Positions 19,131 through 26,057 of a stretch of DNA of 64,000 nucleotides are shown one piece after another. Each line of letters opens with the position of its first letter. Position 1 is the first letter of the stretch. A program made the position numbers and the translations under genes. The notes under the pieces are model-generated. The model worked only from the letters and a program-made list of their open reading frames with translations, had not been told where the DNA came from and did no database searches. This stretch comes from Streptomyces radicis. Its GTDB lineage: Bacteria; Actinomycetota; Actinomycetes; Streptomycetales; Streptomycetaceae. Location of the stretch: NCBI RefSeq assembly GCF_003626575.1, contig NZ_RBDY01000011.1:62001-126000 (forward strand). The letters run 5' to 3'.

Positions 19131-20741
19131 TCAGGATTCGGCGACGGTCAGGGTGTTGAAGTCGAGCGTGTAGGGCTCGGCCACGCTGTGGGACTCCTCG
19201 ATCCCGCCGAGCCAGGGCTGCGCGGCCACGAAGTCGTGGACATAGGCCCAGGCCGGGGTGCAGGCCGCCGCGGTGATGGCCTCGCCCGCCGCGACATAGG
19301 TGTCGGTGTCCCCGGTGCGCAGCGCCTCGGCCAGCAGCTCGGTGGTCTCCTCGTCGGAGCACTGGAGGTGGTTGAGCCCGCCGTCCTGGTCCCAGAACAC
19401 GTGCCCATAGAGGTAGGGGCTCCCCGAGTCGGGCCACGTGCCGGACGAAATGTGCAGGTCGGGGGCGTTCGCCGGGTCGCTCGCGAACGTGCCGAAGACC
19501 TGCGACGTCTGGTACGCGGTGATGGTGGCGTCCAGGCCGAGCGCCTGGAGCTGGGCCGCGATCAGGTTGGCGATCTGCGCGTCGTCCGCGCTGCCCGCGT
19601 TGTGCCCGATCACGACGGTGCGCGCGGAGGCGGGCAGCCCGGCCACATAGTCATCGAGGGGCCCAGGATCGTGGACGATCTCCCTGGAGTCCGCGCCGCC
19701 TGGCACCGAGCCACGGGCGTAGGCACCGGTCGCCAGGTCCGCCTTGTGGGTGACGACCTGGTCGATGACGCTCTCCCAGTCGACCGCCTGGAACATCGCG
19801 GTGCGCGCCTCGGCCGTCGCCATGAATTCCCGGTTCGGATTCATGTAGAGGACGCCGACCTGGAACGTGGGCAGGCTGAGCGCCTGAAGGGTGCCCTCGT
19901 CGATCAGCCGCTCCTGGGACGCGGAGGGCACCGCGCCGACAATCAGGCCCAAGTCGCCGCTTGTGAGGGCGAGTTGCATGGCCGAGGTGTCGGTGTAGAC
20001 GGGCAACTCGACGGTGGTGAACGCGGGTTCGCCGCCCCAGTGGTCCTCGAACGCCTCCATCTCGTAGCGCTCCCCGACCCGCGCGGCCGTGAGCCGGTAG
20101 GGCCCGGTGCCCGCGGAGTGGGTGCTGAGATAGGTCTGCGCGTGGTCGTCGCCCGCGTTCTCGGCCAGCGCCGTCGGGCTGATCATCTTGGGCCCGTAGG
20201 GGGAGGCCAGATAGTCCAGGAACGCGGAGTTGGGCTCGGAGAGCGTGATCACGGCGGTGAGGTCATCGGGCGTCTCGACGCCCTCGACGCCCGCGACCAT
20301 GTACGCGGGGCCCGCGTCCACGGCGGCGCGGCGGTCGAACGAGGCGCCGACTGCCGCCGAGGTGAAGGCCGTTCCGTCGTGGAACGTCACGCCCTCGCGC
20401 AGCGTGAAGGTGAACGTCGTGAAGTCATCGGAGACTTCCCACGCGGTGGCCAGGCTCGGCCCGATGGTGGGCTCTTCGGCGCCCGGCTCGTAACGGACAA
20501 GTCCCTCATACATGTTGGTGGTCAGCGCGAGGCCGTTGCCCGCGTAGTAGACGTCGGGGTCGGGGGGTTGGCCGATGTCGTTGAGCAGGCCCATGGTCAG
20601 CACGCCGTCGTCGGGCGCCGCGGAGCCCGCGGTGCCACCCGTGGAGCCGCCGCAGGCGGCGAGCGCGAGCGCGGCGCCCGCGGCGAGCGCGGGGGCCAGG
20701 GCGGCGCGGGAGGGGAGCGCTCTGTTCATGAATTGGGTCAT
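19131..20741 (-). CDS. SBP_bac_5-type (peptide/opine) binding lipoprotein
   Basis: This 536-residue extracytoplasmic lipoprotein delivers ligand to the DppBC-type permeases. The signal peptide ends in the lipobox LAAC with Cys30. The mature protein shows family blocks NMYEGLVRYEPG, FTFTLREGVTFHDGTAFTSAAV, GTGPYRLTAARVGERYEMEAF and ARTAMFQAVDWESVIDQV. GAGGAA lies just upstream of the ATG. The gene follows the agmatinase-like gene by 26 bp. Family members bind peptides, opines, nickel chelates or guanidino/amino compounds. Its position after a ureohydrolase gene suggests a guanidino compound (inference). Confidence 0.9.
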   Translation of the reverse strand: MTQFMNRALPSRAALAPALAAGAALALAACGGSTGGTAGSAAPDDGVLTMGLLNDIGQPPDPDVYYAGNGLALTTNMYEGLVRYEPGAEEPTIGPSLATAWEVSDDFTTFTFTLREGVTFHDGTAFTSAAVGASFDRRAAVDAGPAYMVAGVEGVETPDDLTAVITLSEPNSAFLDYLASPYGPKMISPTALAENAGDDHAQTYLSTHSAGTGPYRLTAARVGERYEMEAFEDHWGGEPAFTTVELPVYTDTSAMQLALTSGDLGLIVGAVPSASQERLIDEGTLQALSLPTFQVGVLYMNPNREFMATAEARTAMFQAVDWESVIDQVVTHKADLATGAYARGSVPGGADSREIVHDPGPLDDYVAGLPASARTVVIGHNAGSADDAQIANLIAAQLQALGLDATITAYQTSQVFGTFASDPANAPDLHISSGTWPDSGSPYLYGHVFWDQDGGLNHLQCSDEETTELLAEALRTGDTDTYVAAGEAITAAACTPAWAYVHDFVAAQPWLGGIEESHSVAEPYTLDFNTLTVAES

Positions 20742-20767
20742 TGATTTTCCTCAGGCATGACTGGTGC

Positions 20768-22102
20768 TCAGGAAGGAGGGGTGGCGTCACTCGCGCCCGG
20801 GGTGGTGTCACTCGCGCCCCCGGCGGTGTCCGCGTCGGCGGTGTGGCGCAGGGCCATGGAACGCCCGGGTCCCACGGCGTCGGGGTGCAGATAGTCGGGC
20901 TCGGTCAGCCCCTTGCGGCGCATGGCGATCCCGGTCAGGGCCTCGCGCACCGCGCGGTTCGCCAGGAGGGCGGTGATCTCCCCGCGATCGTCGTAGGGCG
21001 GGCTCACCTCGACGACGTCCATCCCGACGATGCCGACCTCCGCGCACAGCCTGCGCACGGCGGTGAGGATGTCGACGCTGGTCAGGCCGCCGGGCTCGGG
21101 GGTGCCCGTGCCGGGCGCGTAGGCCGGGTCGGCGACGTCGATGTCGAGGGAGATGTAGAGGTGGTCGGCCTGGTCGAGGGCCTCGTCCACGGCGCGTTCG
21201 AGCACCTTGGCGAAGCCGTCGCGGTGGATCTCCGCCATGAAGTGCGTGCGCATCCGGCGCTCGGACATCCAGTCGATGATCTCCTGGTCGGGCCAGTAGC
21301 CGCGCAGCCCGACCTGGACGAAGTTCTGGCCCGGCACGGCGCCGCTCTCGATCAGCTTGCGCATGGGCGTGCCATGGCTCGCCAGGCTGCCCGGGGTGTC
21401 GGGGCCCGTGTCGGCGTGCGCGTCGAAGTGGACGATGCCGACCTTGCCGTGGCCGTAGTGGTCGGCGAGCGCGGTGGCCGATGGCCAGGTGGTGGCGTGG
21501 TCACCGCCCAGGATGATGGGGATCGCCCCGGAGTCCACGATCGTTCCGACGAACTTGCGGATGCCCTCGAACGTCGTCCATGTGTTGCCGACCTTGATGG
21601 GCGCGTCGCCGTAGTCGCAGACGTTCAGTACCTCCAAGGCGTCCACGCGCACGTCGAGCGAGAAGTGCGGGCGCCCGTAGCCGCCCTTGTAGTCGCACGA
21701 ACGGATGGCGAGCGGGCCGTGGTTGGTGCCGCTGCGCCCCGACGCGGTCGCGTCCCACGGCACGCCGCAGATCGCCACGTCGATCTCCCCTGCCACCAGG
21801 TCTTCGGGCGTGAGGCACACCGGCAGCTTGGCGAACGTCTGGATCCCGGCGAACCCGCCCTCGCCCTTGCGGTTGACGAAGATCGGCCCCGGCGTGCGCC
21901 CGACGTTGAAGTCGTCGACCGCGCCATGGCCCTCGAGTCCCCTGCCGAGCCTGGGGGGTTGCTGGAAGAAGCCCTCGCCGAAGTCGTGGTGGTGGTGCGG
22001 CTGGTGGCCCTGGGGGTCGTGGGCGCCATGGGGCTCGGAGGGCTCGGAGGGCTCGTGGTGGTCGGCGGGTTCAGGGGCGGGGGGGTTCTCGTATCGGGAC
22101 AT
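20768..22102 (-). CDS. Agmatinase-like ureohydrolase with His-rich N-terminal extension
   Basis: This 444-residue enzyme of the arginase/agmatinase family hydrolyses a guanidino compound to urea and an amine, using two Mn ions. All metal-ligand motifs are intact: GGDHATTWP, VHFDAHADTG and SLDIDVADPAYAPGTGTPEPGG. Substrate may be agmatine, guanidinobutyrate, guanidinopropionate or similar; the motifs do not decide. The first 44 residues are unusual, with EPSEPSEPHG and clustered His (GHQPHHHHDFGEG), and the last 20 form an Ala/Ser/Thr-rich tail. The ATG at 22102 is chosen because GAGGG lies just upstream; an upstream in-frame ATG lacks a ribosome site. It leads the operon with the binding protein, MFS, ATPase and permeases, which together look like uptake and degradation of a guanidino compound. 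Confidence 0.88.
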   Translation of the reverse strand: MSRYENPPAPEPADHHEPSEPSEPHGAHDPQGHQPHHHHDFGEGFFQQPPRLGRGLEGHGAVDDFNVGRTPGPIFVNRKGEGGFAGIQTFAKLPVCLTPEDLVAGEIDVAICGVPWDATASGRSGTNHGPLAIRSCDYKGGYGRPHFSLDVRVDALEVLNVCDYGDAPIKVGNTWTTFEGIRKFVGTIVDSGAIPIILGGDHATTWPSATALADHYGHGKVGIVHFDAHADTGPDTPGSLASHGTPMRKLIESGAVPGQNFVQVGLRGYWPDQEIIDWMSERRMRTHFMAEIHRDGFAKVLERAVDEALDQADHLYISLDIDVADPAYAPGTGTPEPGGLTSVDILTAVRRLCAEVGIVGMDVVEVSPPYDDRGEITALLANRAVREALTGIAMRRKGLTEPDYLHPDAVGPGRSMALRHTADADTAGGASDTTPGASDATPPS

Positions 22103-22234
22103 CGACCCTCGAATCAGCGACGGCGAAGGGAAGTCGGGGGACATCGGGGGCGGCGGAACGGCGAGCGTCGCCCCGAACGAACGTCGTTGTCCTCCGGAGC
22201 GACGAGCCCGTCGCCATCCCTCGGCACGCACGAG

Positions 22235-22264
22235 AAGGTAAGAACTGCCGAATCGATTCGTCAA
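22235..22264 (-). promoter_or_regulatory. Sigma70-like promoter of the agmatinase-transport operon
   Basis: Read on the minus strand, TTGACG is followed by an 18-bp spacer and TACCTT, a good -35/-10 pair for an actinomycete housekeeping promoter. Transcription would start near 22228. Confidence 0.6.
22246..22263. promoter_or_regulatory. Candidate LacI-family operator overlapping the promoter
   Basis: CGAATCGATTCG (22249-22260) is a perfect 12-bp palindrome with a central CG, as in LacI-family operators. It extends to 18 bp (TGC...TCA) with one mismatched pair. It covers the spacer and part of the -35 box, the expected place for repression by the divergent LacI-type protein. Confidence 0.6.
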
Positions 22265-22450
22265 TGGCTGGAGCCCTCATCGGGCCACGGTTTTACACAG
22301 CGGCGCCATCAGAAAGGGCCCGGGGCGCCCGCCGACTTCTGAAGGACGCGGCGCCGTAACATGCGCGAAGGACACGCGCGACGGGCAACGCCCGGCGGGC
22401 GGCGGCGTCCGCCCCGGGGCCCCGCGCCGCGCGCTCGTATGATGTGCCGC

Positions 22451-23491
22451 ATGAGGCGCCAGACAGTCACGCTGAAGGACGTCGCCCGTGCCGCACAGGT
22501 GTCCTTGAGCACCGCCTCCGAAGCGCTGTCCGGCACGGGCCGCATGACGGAGACCACGCGCCGCGCCGTTCTCGACGCGGCGGCGGCGCTCGACTACCGC
22601 CCCAACTCCGTTGCGCGCGGCCTGCGTACGGGCCTGGTGCAGGCCATAGGGCTGCACCATCTGCACGCGGGCGACCGGTTCGCGTCCCACTACTTCAGGG
22701 AGTTCGTGACCGGCGCCCTCGAGGGCAGCCAGGCCGCCGACTACGACCTCACGCTGCTGTCGAGCAACCCCCAGGTCCCGCGCAACCGCACCCCGCGCGT
22801 CGACGGCGTCATCATCGCCGACCCCATCGGCGACGACCTGCGCGCGGCCGAGCTCCTCGCCTCGGGGCTCCCCGTCGTCGCGGGCGAGCACCTGCCGCCC
22901 GGGCTGCCCGCGTGCCCCGTCGTCGCCGCCGACCACGCGGACGCGCTGCGCCGGATCCTGGACCACGCCCTGACCCAGGGCATCGGCCACCCCGCTTTCA
23001 TCGGTCCCGACGCGAACAGCGGCTGGGGCGTCCTGCTGCGCACCACGTTCCTCGACTGGTGCCGCGAGAACGGGCTGCCCGCCGTCACCCGCGAGAGCCG
23101 GTTCGGCAACGCCGACACCGCCGAACACGAGGCGCAGGTGGGGAAGTTGCTCGATGCCGAGCCCGCGACCGACCTCCTGGTGATGTCATCGGAGCCCATC
23201 GCGCTCGGCGCCCTCGCCGCGCTGCGCGAGCGCGGCCGCGCCCCGCGCGCCGACATCCTGCTCGCCTGCTGTGGCGACAGCCCCATGCTTTCGGTCACCA
23301 CCCCGGGCATCACGGCCGTCGACATGCACCCCCGCGCGCTCGGCCGCGCCTGCGCCGAGCTGCTGATCCGGATGATCGAGAACGAGGTCGAGCCCCCGGC
23401 CGAGCCCTCACTGCTCCCCGCCGGAATCCACTGGCGCCCCTCCACATCCCGCGCCGCGACCCGCGCCCACGACCCCCACCCGGCGGCGTAG
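22451..23491 (+). CDS. LacI-family transcriptional regulator
   Basis: This 346-residue repressor has an N-terminal helix-turn-helix (TLKDVARAAQVSLSTASEALSG, residues 6-27), the hinge sequence LDYRPNSVARGLRTG and a periplasmic-binding-type effector domain (GVIIADPIGDD, HPAFIGPDANSGWGV, GITAVDMHPRALGRACAELL). It is divergent from the agmatinase-like operon, whose promoter carries a central-CG palindrome, so it probably controls that operon and perhaps senses the imported guanidino compound or its product. ATG 22451 gives the usual family spacing to the helix-turn-helix; ATG 22439 or 22442 is possible, and no clear Shine-Dalgarno sequence decides. Confidence 0.9.
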   Translation: MRRQTVTLKDVARAAQVSLSTASEALSGTGRMTETTRRAVLDAAAALDYRPNSVARGLRTGLVQAIGLHHLHAGDRFASHYFREFVTGALEGSQAADYDLTLLSSNPQVPRNRTPRVDGVIIADPIGDDLRAAELLASGLPVVAGEHLPPGLPACPVVAADHADALRRILDHALTQGIGHPAFIGPDANSGWGVLLRTTFLDWCRENGLPAVTRESRFGNADTAEHEAQVGKLLDAEPATDLLVMSSEPIALGALAALRERGRAPRADILLACCGDSPMLSVTTPGITAVDMHPRALGRACAELLIRMIENEVEPPAEPSLLPAGIHWRPSTSRAATRAHDPHPAA

Positions 23492-23553
23492 GACGCCCAA
23501 CGCCCCTGGCGCCGCAAGGGGTTGACGGCCCTCGGGGCCCGCTGGGCGTCAAC
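23492..23553. terminator. Complex inverted repeats between converging lacI and tetR genes
   Basis: GACGCCCA (23492-23499) pairs with TGGGCGTC (23543-23550). Alternatively, GTTGACG (23521-23527) pairs with CGTCAAC (23547-23553) around an inner GGCCC/GGGCC stem. These mutually exclusive stems could end transcription from both sides. Confidence 0.5.
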
Positions 23554-23637
23554 TGGCTCGGCTGGGACTCCTCGGGCTGGCCGTACGCGCACTGAGCGTG
23601 CCCGCCGTGGCCCGGGGGGGGGCGAGGTGGCCCTCCG

Positions 23638-24255
23638 TCAGGCGGGGGGCCAGCTCCGCAGGGCGGCGTCGGCGACGCCGCGCAGCTCGTCGCGATCGGC
23701 GCCGCCCGCGGCTTGGACGGCGATGCCGTTCGACAGGGTCATGAGGAGGCGGGCGAGGAGCCCGGGGTCGGAGGTCGGTGGCAGGTCCCCCTCGTCCCTG
23801 GCGCGTTGGAGCCTTGCCGTGAGGCGGGAGCAGGCGTCGTCGCGCCAGTCGGCCAGCAGGTCGCGGATCGTCCGCTCCGCGGGGGCCGCGGCCAGGCATG
23901 CCTGGACCCCGAGGCAGCCGGGTGGCCGGTCGGGGGTGGTGACGGTCTCGACCGCGCCGTGCAGGAAGGCGGTGGCGACCCGCCGGGCGGTCGGCTCGTC
24001 GAGCGCGCGTGCCGCGTAGGCGGCCGGTCCCGCGGAGTAGCGCGCCAGCGCCTTCCTGAACAGCTCCTCCTTGTTGCCGAAGGCGGCGTACATGCTCGTG
24101 CGGGTGATGCCCATGGCGGCGGTCAGGTCGGTGAGGCTGGCGCCCTCGTAGCCGTGCTCCCAGAAGACCCGCATGGCGCGTTCGAGTGCCTCGTCCGCGT
24201 CGAATCCTCGCGGACGGCCGATCGCCGCCTTCCGCCGTGTCTCCACACGCTCCAC
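23638..24255 (-). CDS. TetR/AcrR-family repressor
   Basis: This 205-residue TetR-type regulator has an N-terminal helix-turn-helix (GASLTDLTAAMGITRTSMYAAF, about residues 38-59) followed by NKEELFRKAL, the conserved TetR continuation. The C-terminal ligand domain (GCLGVQACLAAAPAERTIRDLL) resembles repressors next to SDR or MFS genes. The GTG start follows GGAAG with a 7-nt gap; GTG 24246 is an alternative. It is transcribed away from the SDR gene, and their 85-bp intergenic region contains a strong palindrome. The expected role is repression of itself and the SDR gene, relieved by a small molecule. Confidence 0.9.
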   Translation of the reverse strand: MERVETRRKAAIGRPRGFDADEALERAMRVFWEHGYEGASLTDLTAAMGITRTSMYAAFGNKEELFRKALARYSAGPAAYAARALDEPTARRVATAFLHGAVETVTTPDRPPGCLGVQACLAAAPAERTIRDLLADWRDDACSRLTARLQRARDEGDLPPTSDPGLLARLLMTLSNGIAVQAAGGADRDELRGVADAALRSWPPA

Positions 24256-24267
24256 CCTATCTCTTCC

Positions 24268-24281
24268 GTACCGGTCGGTCC
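24268..24281. promoter_or_regulatory. Degenerate second copy of the TetR operator
   Basis: GTACCGGTCGGTCC matches the centre of the strong palindrome at 24300-24321 with two changes. It lies close to the tetR start, as expected for an autoregulatory site. Binding is inferred. Confidence 0.4.
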
Positions 24282-24299
24282 AGATGTGCTACGGTCTCA

Positions 24300-24321
24300 T
24301 TCGGTACCGATCGGTACCGAA
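24300..24321. promoter_or_regulatory. Perfect 22-bp palindromic operator (TetR target)
   Basis: Two head-to-tail copies of the self-complementary decamer TCGGTACCGA, flanked by T and A, make a perfect 22-bp palindrome. It is located 5 nt before the Shine-Dalgarno sequence of the SDR gene and just after a possible -10 box TACGGT (24290-24295). A TetR dimer pair could bind here. Confidence 0.75.
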
Positions 24322-24340
24322 ATTTGGGGAGGTCGTCAGC

Positions 24341-25084
24341 ATGGGGCAGTTCGAAGGCAGGACGGCGGTCGTGACCGGTGGGAGCAGCGGGATCGGCCTG
24401 GCCGCCGCCGCGCGGCTCGCGGCCGATGGCGCGCACGTCTTCATCACCGGTAGGCGCGAGGACGAGCTGGAGGCGGCGGCCGAGGCCATCGGGTCGGCCA
24501 CGGCGGTGCCGGGTGACATCGCGGACCCGGCCGACCTGGACCGGCTCTACGACGCGGTCCGCGCGCGCGGCAAGGGCCTGGACACGCTGTTCGCCAACGC
24601 GGGAACGGCGGCGTTCGCGACGTTGGACCAGACCACCGAGGAGCACGTCGACCGCATCTTCGGGGTGAACGTCCGGGGCACGCTGTTCACGGTGCAGAAG
24701 GCGCTTCCGCTGCTCAACGAGGGCTCCTCGGTGATCCTGAACTCCTCAGTGCGCGCCGACGACGGCGTCGAGGAGTTCGGCGCGTACGCGGCCTCCAAGG
24801 CCGCCCTGCTCTCCTTCAGCCGAACCTGGGCCAACGAGCTCAAGGGTCGGGGGATCCGGGTCAACGCGGTCTCGCCCGGCGCCATCGACACCCCCGCGGT
24901 GGCCGGGATGGTCGGCGAGGAGAACGCCGAGGCGGTCAAGGCGGGCTTCGCGGCGAGGGTTCCGATCGGCCGGATGGGAACCCCGGAGGAGGTCGCCGCC
25001 GCCGTGGCCTTCCTCGCGTCGGACGAGAGCAGCTTCGTCGTCGGCGCCACCATCTACGTCGACGGCGGCGAGATGCGGCTCTGA
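24341..25084 (+). CDS. Short-chain dehydrogenase/reductase (SDR)
   Basis: This 247-residue classical SDR uses NAD(P)(H). The cofactor motif TGGSSGIG is at residues 12-19, FANAG follows, and the catalytic set is Ser of ILNSSVRAD and YAASK (YxxxK). The C-terminus has the usual PGAIDTP and FVVGATIYVDGGEMRL segments. GGGGAGG lies 8 nt before the ATG; an in-frame extension into the promoter region is rejected. It is divergent from the tetR gene and probably its regulated target, as in many small-molecule detoxification or quorum-type pairs. The substrate is unknown. Confidence 0.92.
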   Translation: MGQFEGRTAVVTGGSSGIGLAAAARLAADGAHVFITGRREDELEAAAEAIGSATAVPGDIADPADLDRLYDAVRARGKGLDTLFANAGTAAFATLDQTTEEHVDRIFGVNVRGTLFTVQKALPLLNEGSSVILNSSVRADDGVEEFGAYAASKAALLSFSRTWANELKGRGIRVNAVSPGAIDTPAVAGMVGEENAEAVKAGFAARVPIGRMGTPEEVAAAVAFLASDESSFVVGATIYVDGGEMRL

Positions 25085-25104
25085 CGCGCTGCGGCGGGCC
25101 CCCG

Positions 25105-25135
25105 GGCCCTCCGGGCCGTAGTGGGGCGGGGCCCC
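25105..25135 (+). terminator. Twin hairpins after the SDR gene
   Basis: GGCCC-TCC-GGGCC (25105-25117) and GGGGC-GGG-GCCCC (25123-25135) are perfect 5-bp stems beginning 20 nt after the SDR stop codon. They are compact terminator candidates without a U-tract. Confidence 0.45.
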
Positions 25136-25457
25136 ATGAGCAAGGGGTCTCGTGGGCCCCTCCCTCGGCCGCGTGGTGTCGCGCACGATGGGGGGAGGTC
25201 AGGGCGTCATCGACCGCCCCACACCCCGGGTACCACACCGGGAGGCGGGGACCGGCGGGTGTGCGGTCTCCCCTTCCGCGCGAGAGGCACATGCGCATCG
25301 GAGCTGTCGGCCCGCTCGGGCACGGCCCGCCCGCCGCCCTTCCCGCCGCGGGGCAGCGGGCGCCGCTCGCCGCGCCGACGCGGATCCACCGGGGCGAACG
25401 GCGTGGTTGGGGCTACTGGATGTGCGGCGAGACGCGCGCGGCGGAGCGGCCGTTGCC
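25136..25457. other. Gene-free gap between converging SDR and acetyltransferase genes
   Basis: No supported gene is seen. Short open frames here are Arg/Pro/Gly-rich and lack ribosome sites. Nothing else recognisable was found. Confidence 0.65.
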
Positions 25458-26057
25458 TCAACGTTCGGGCGCGGCCCCGGTGTCGCGTGGGTGGATCAGC
25501 AGGCGGGCCGTCTTCTCCGGGAGGTGGATCGTGCCGCTGTGGCGGTAGCCGGCGGCGGTGAAGGCCCGGGTGGAGGGGATGTTGCGCTCGTCCGGCTCGG
25601 CCACCACCCTCGCGCAGTCGGGGTCGGCCTCGAAGAGGCCGTGGGCCAGCGCGGCCAGGAGCGCGCGGCCCAGGCCGCGGCCGAGGTGGTCGCGGTCGCC
25701 GATCGCGATGTGCACGCCCAGGTCGTGGGGGGCGTACGGGTAGTGGGCCGCCAGGCGGTCGCGCGCCACCCGGTAGATCTCGACATAGGCGAGCGGCGTG
25801 CCGTCCCGGTCGATCAGGCAGGGGAGCGAGTGGGATCCGGCGCGTTGGGCGGCCAGCTCGTCCGCCCAGGCGGCGCGGGTCCACGCCTGGTGCCAGAACG
25901 CGGCCACGTGCGGCCGCGCCATCCAGCGGTGCACCAGGTCCAGGTCCGCCCCCCGCGCCGCGGCCACCCGGGCCGACCAGGGGTTGCCGAGGCGGGGCAG
26001 TGGCGGCCCCGGGATCTCGTCGTTCTCGCGCGCGGCGTCCGTCCGCGGTGCGGTCAC
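25458..26057 (-). CDS. IucB/AlcB-type GNAT acyltransferase for siderophore assembly
   Basis: This 199-residue GNAT protein resembles the siderophore acyltransferase branch (IucB, AlcB, DesC group), which acylates an N-hydroxy-diamine to a hydroxamate. Visible blocks are LDLVHRWMARPHVAAFWHQAW, LAYVEIYRVARDRLAAHYPY, GVHIAIGDRDHLGRGLGRALL (acetyl-CoA loop) and ERNIPSTRAFTAAGYRHSG. The GTG start overlaps the stop codon of the upstream synthetase as GTGA, so it is translationally coupled. The start is fixed by that overlap; the much longer open frame upstream is a shadow of the synthetase gene. It is last in the iron-box operon. Acyl donor (acetyl- or succinyl-CoA) cannot be told. Confidence 0.9.
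   Translation of the reverse strand: MTAPRTDAARENDEIPGPPLPRLGNPWSARVAAARGADLDLVHRWMARPHVAAFWHQAWTRAAWADELAAQRAGSHSLPCLIDRDGTPLAYVEIYRVARDRLAAHYPYAPHDLGVHIAIGDRDHLGRGLGRALLAALAHGLFEADPDCARVVAEPDERNIPSTRAFTAAGYRHSGTIHLPEKTARLLIHPRDTGAAPER

Larger units (their letters stand above)
22103..22450. other. Divergent regulatory region between agmatinase-like operon and lacI-type gene
   Basis: The 348-bp gap holds the promoter and operator listed separately, plus a leader of about 125 nt for the agmatinase-like gene. No gene is seen. The part next to the rightward LacI gene is GC-rich, without a recognisable promoter. Confidence 0.7.

Noticed and set aside
25121..25561. Plus-strand open frame in the gap after the SDR gene
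   Set aside because: Arg/Pro/Gly-rich, overlaps the end of the acetyltransferase gene on the other strand, no family features.
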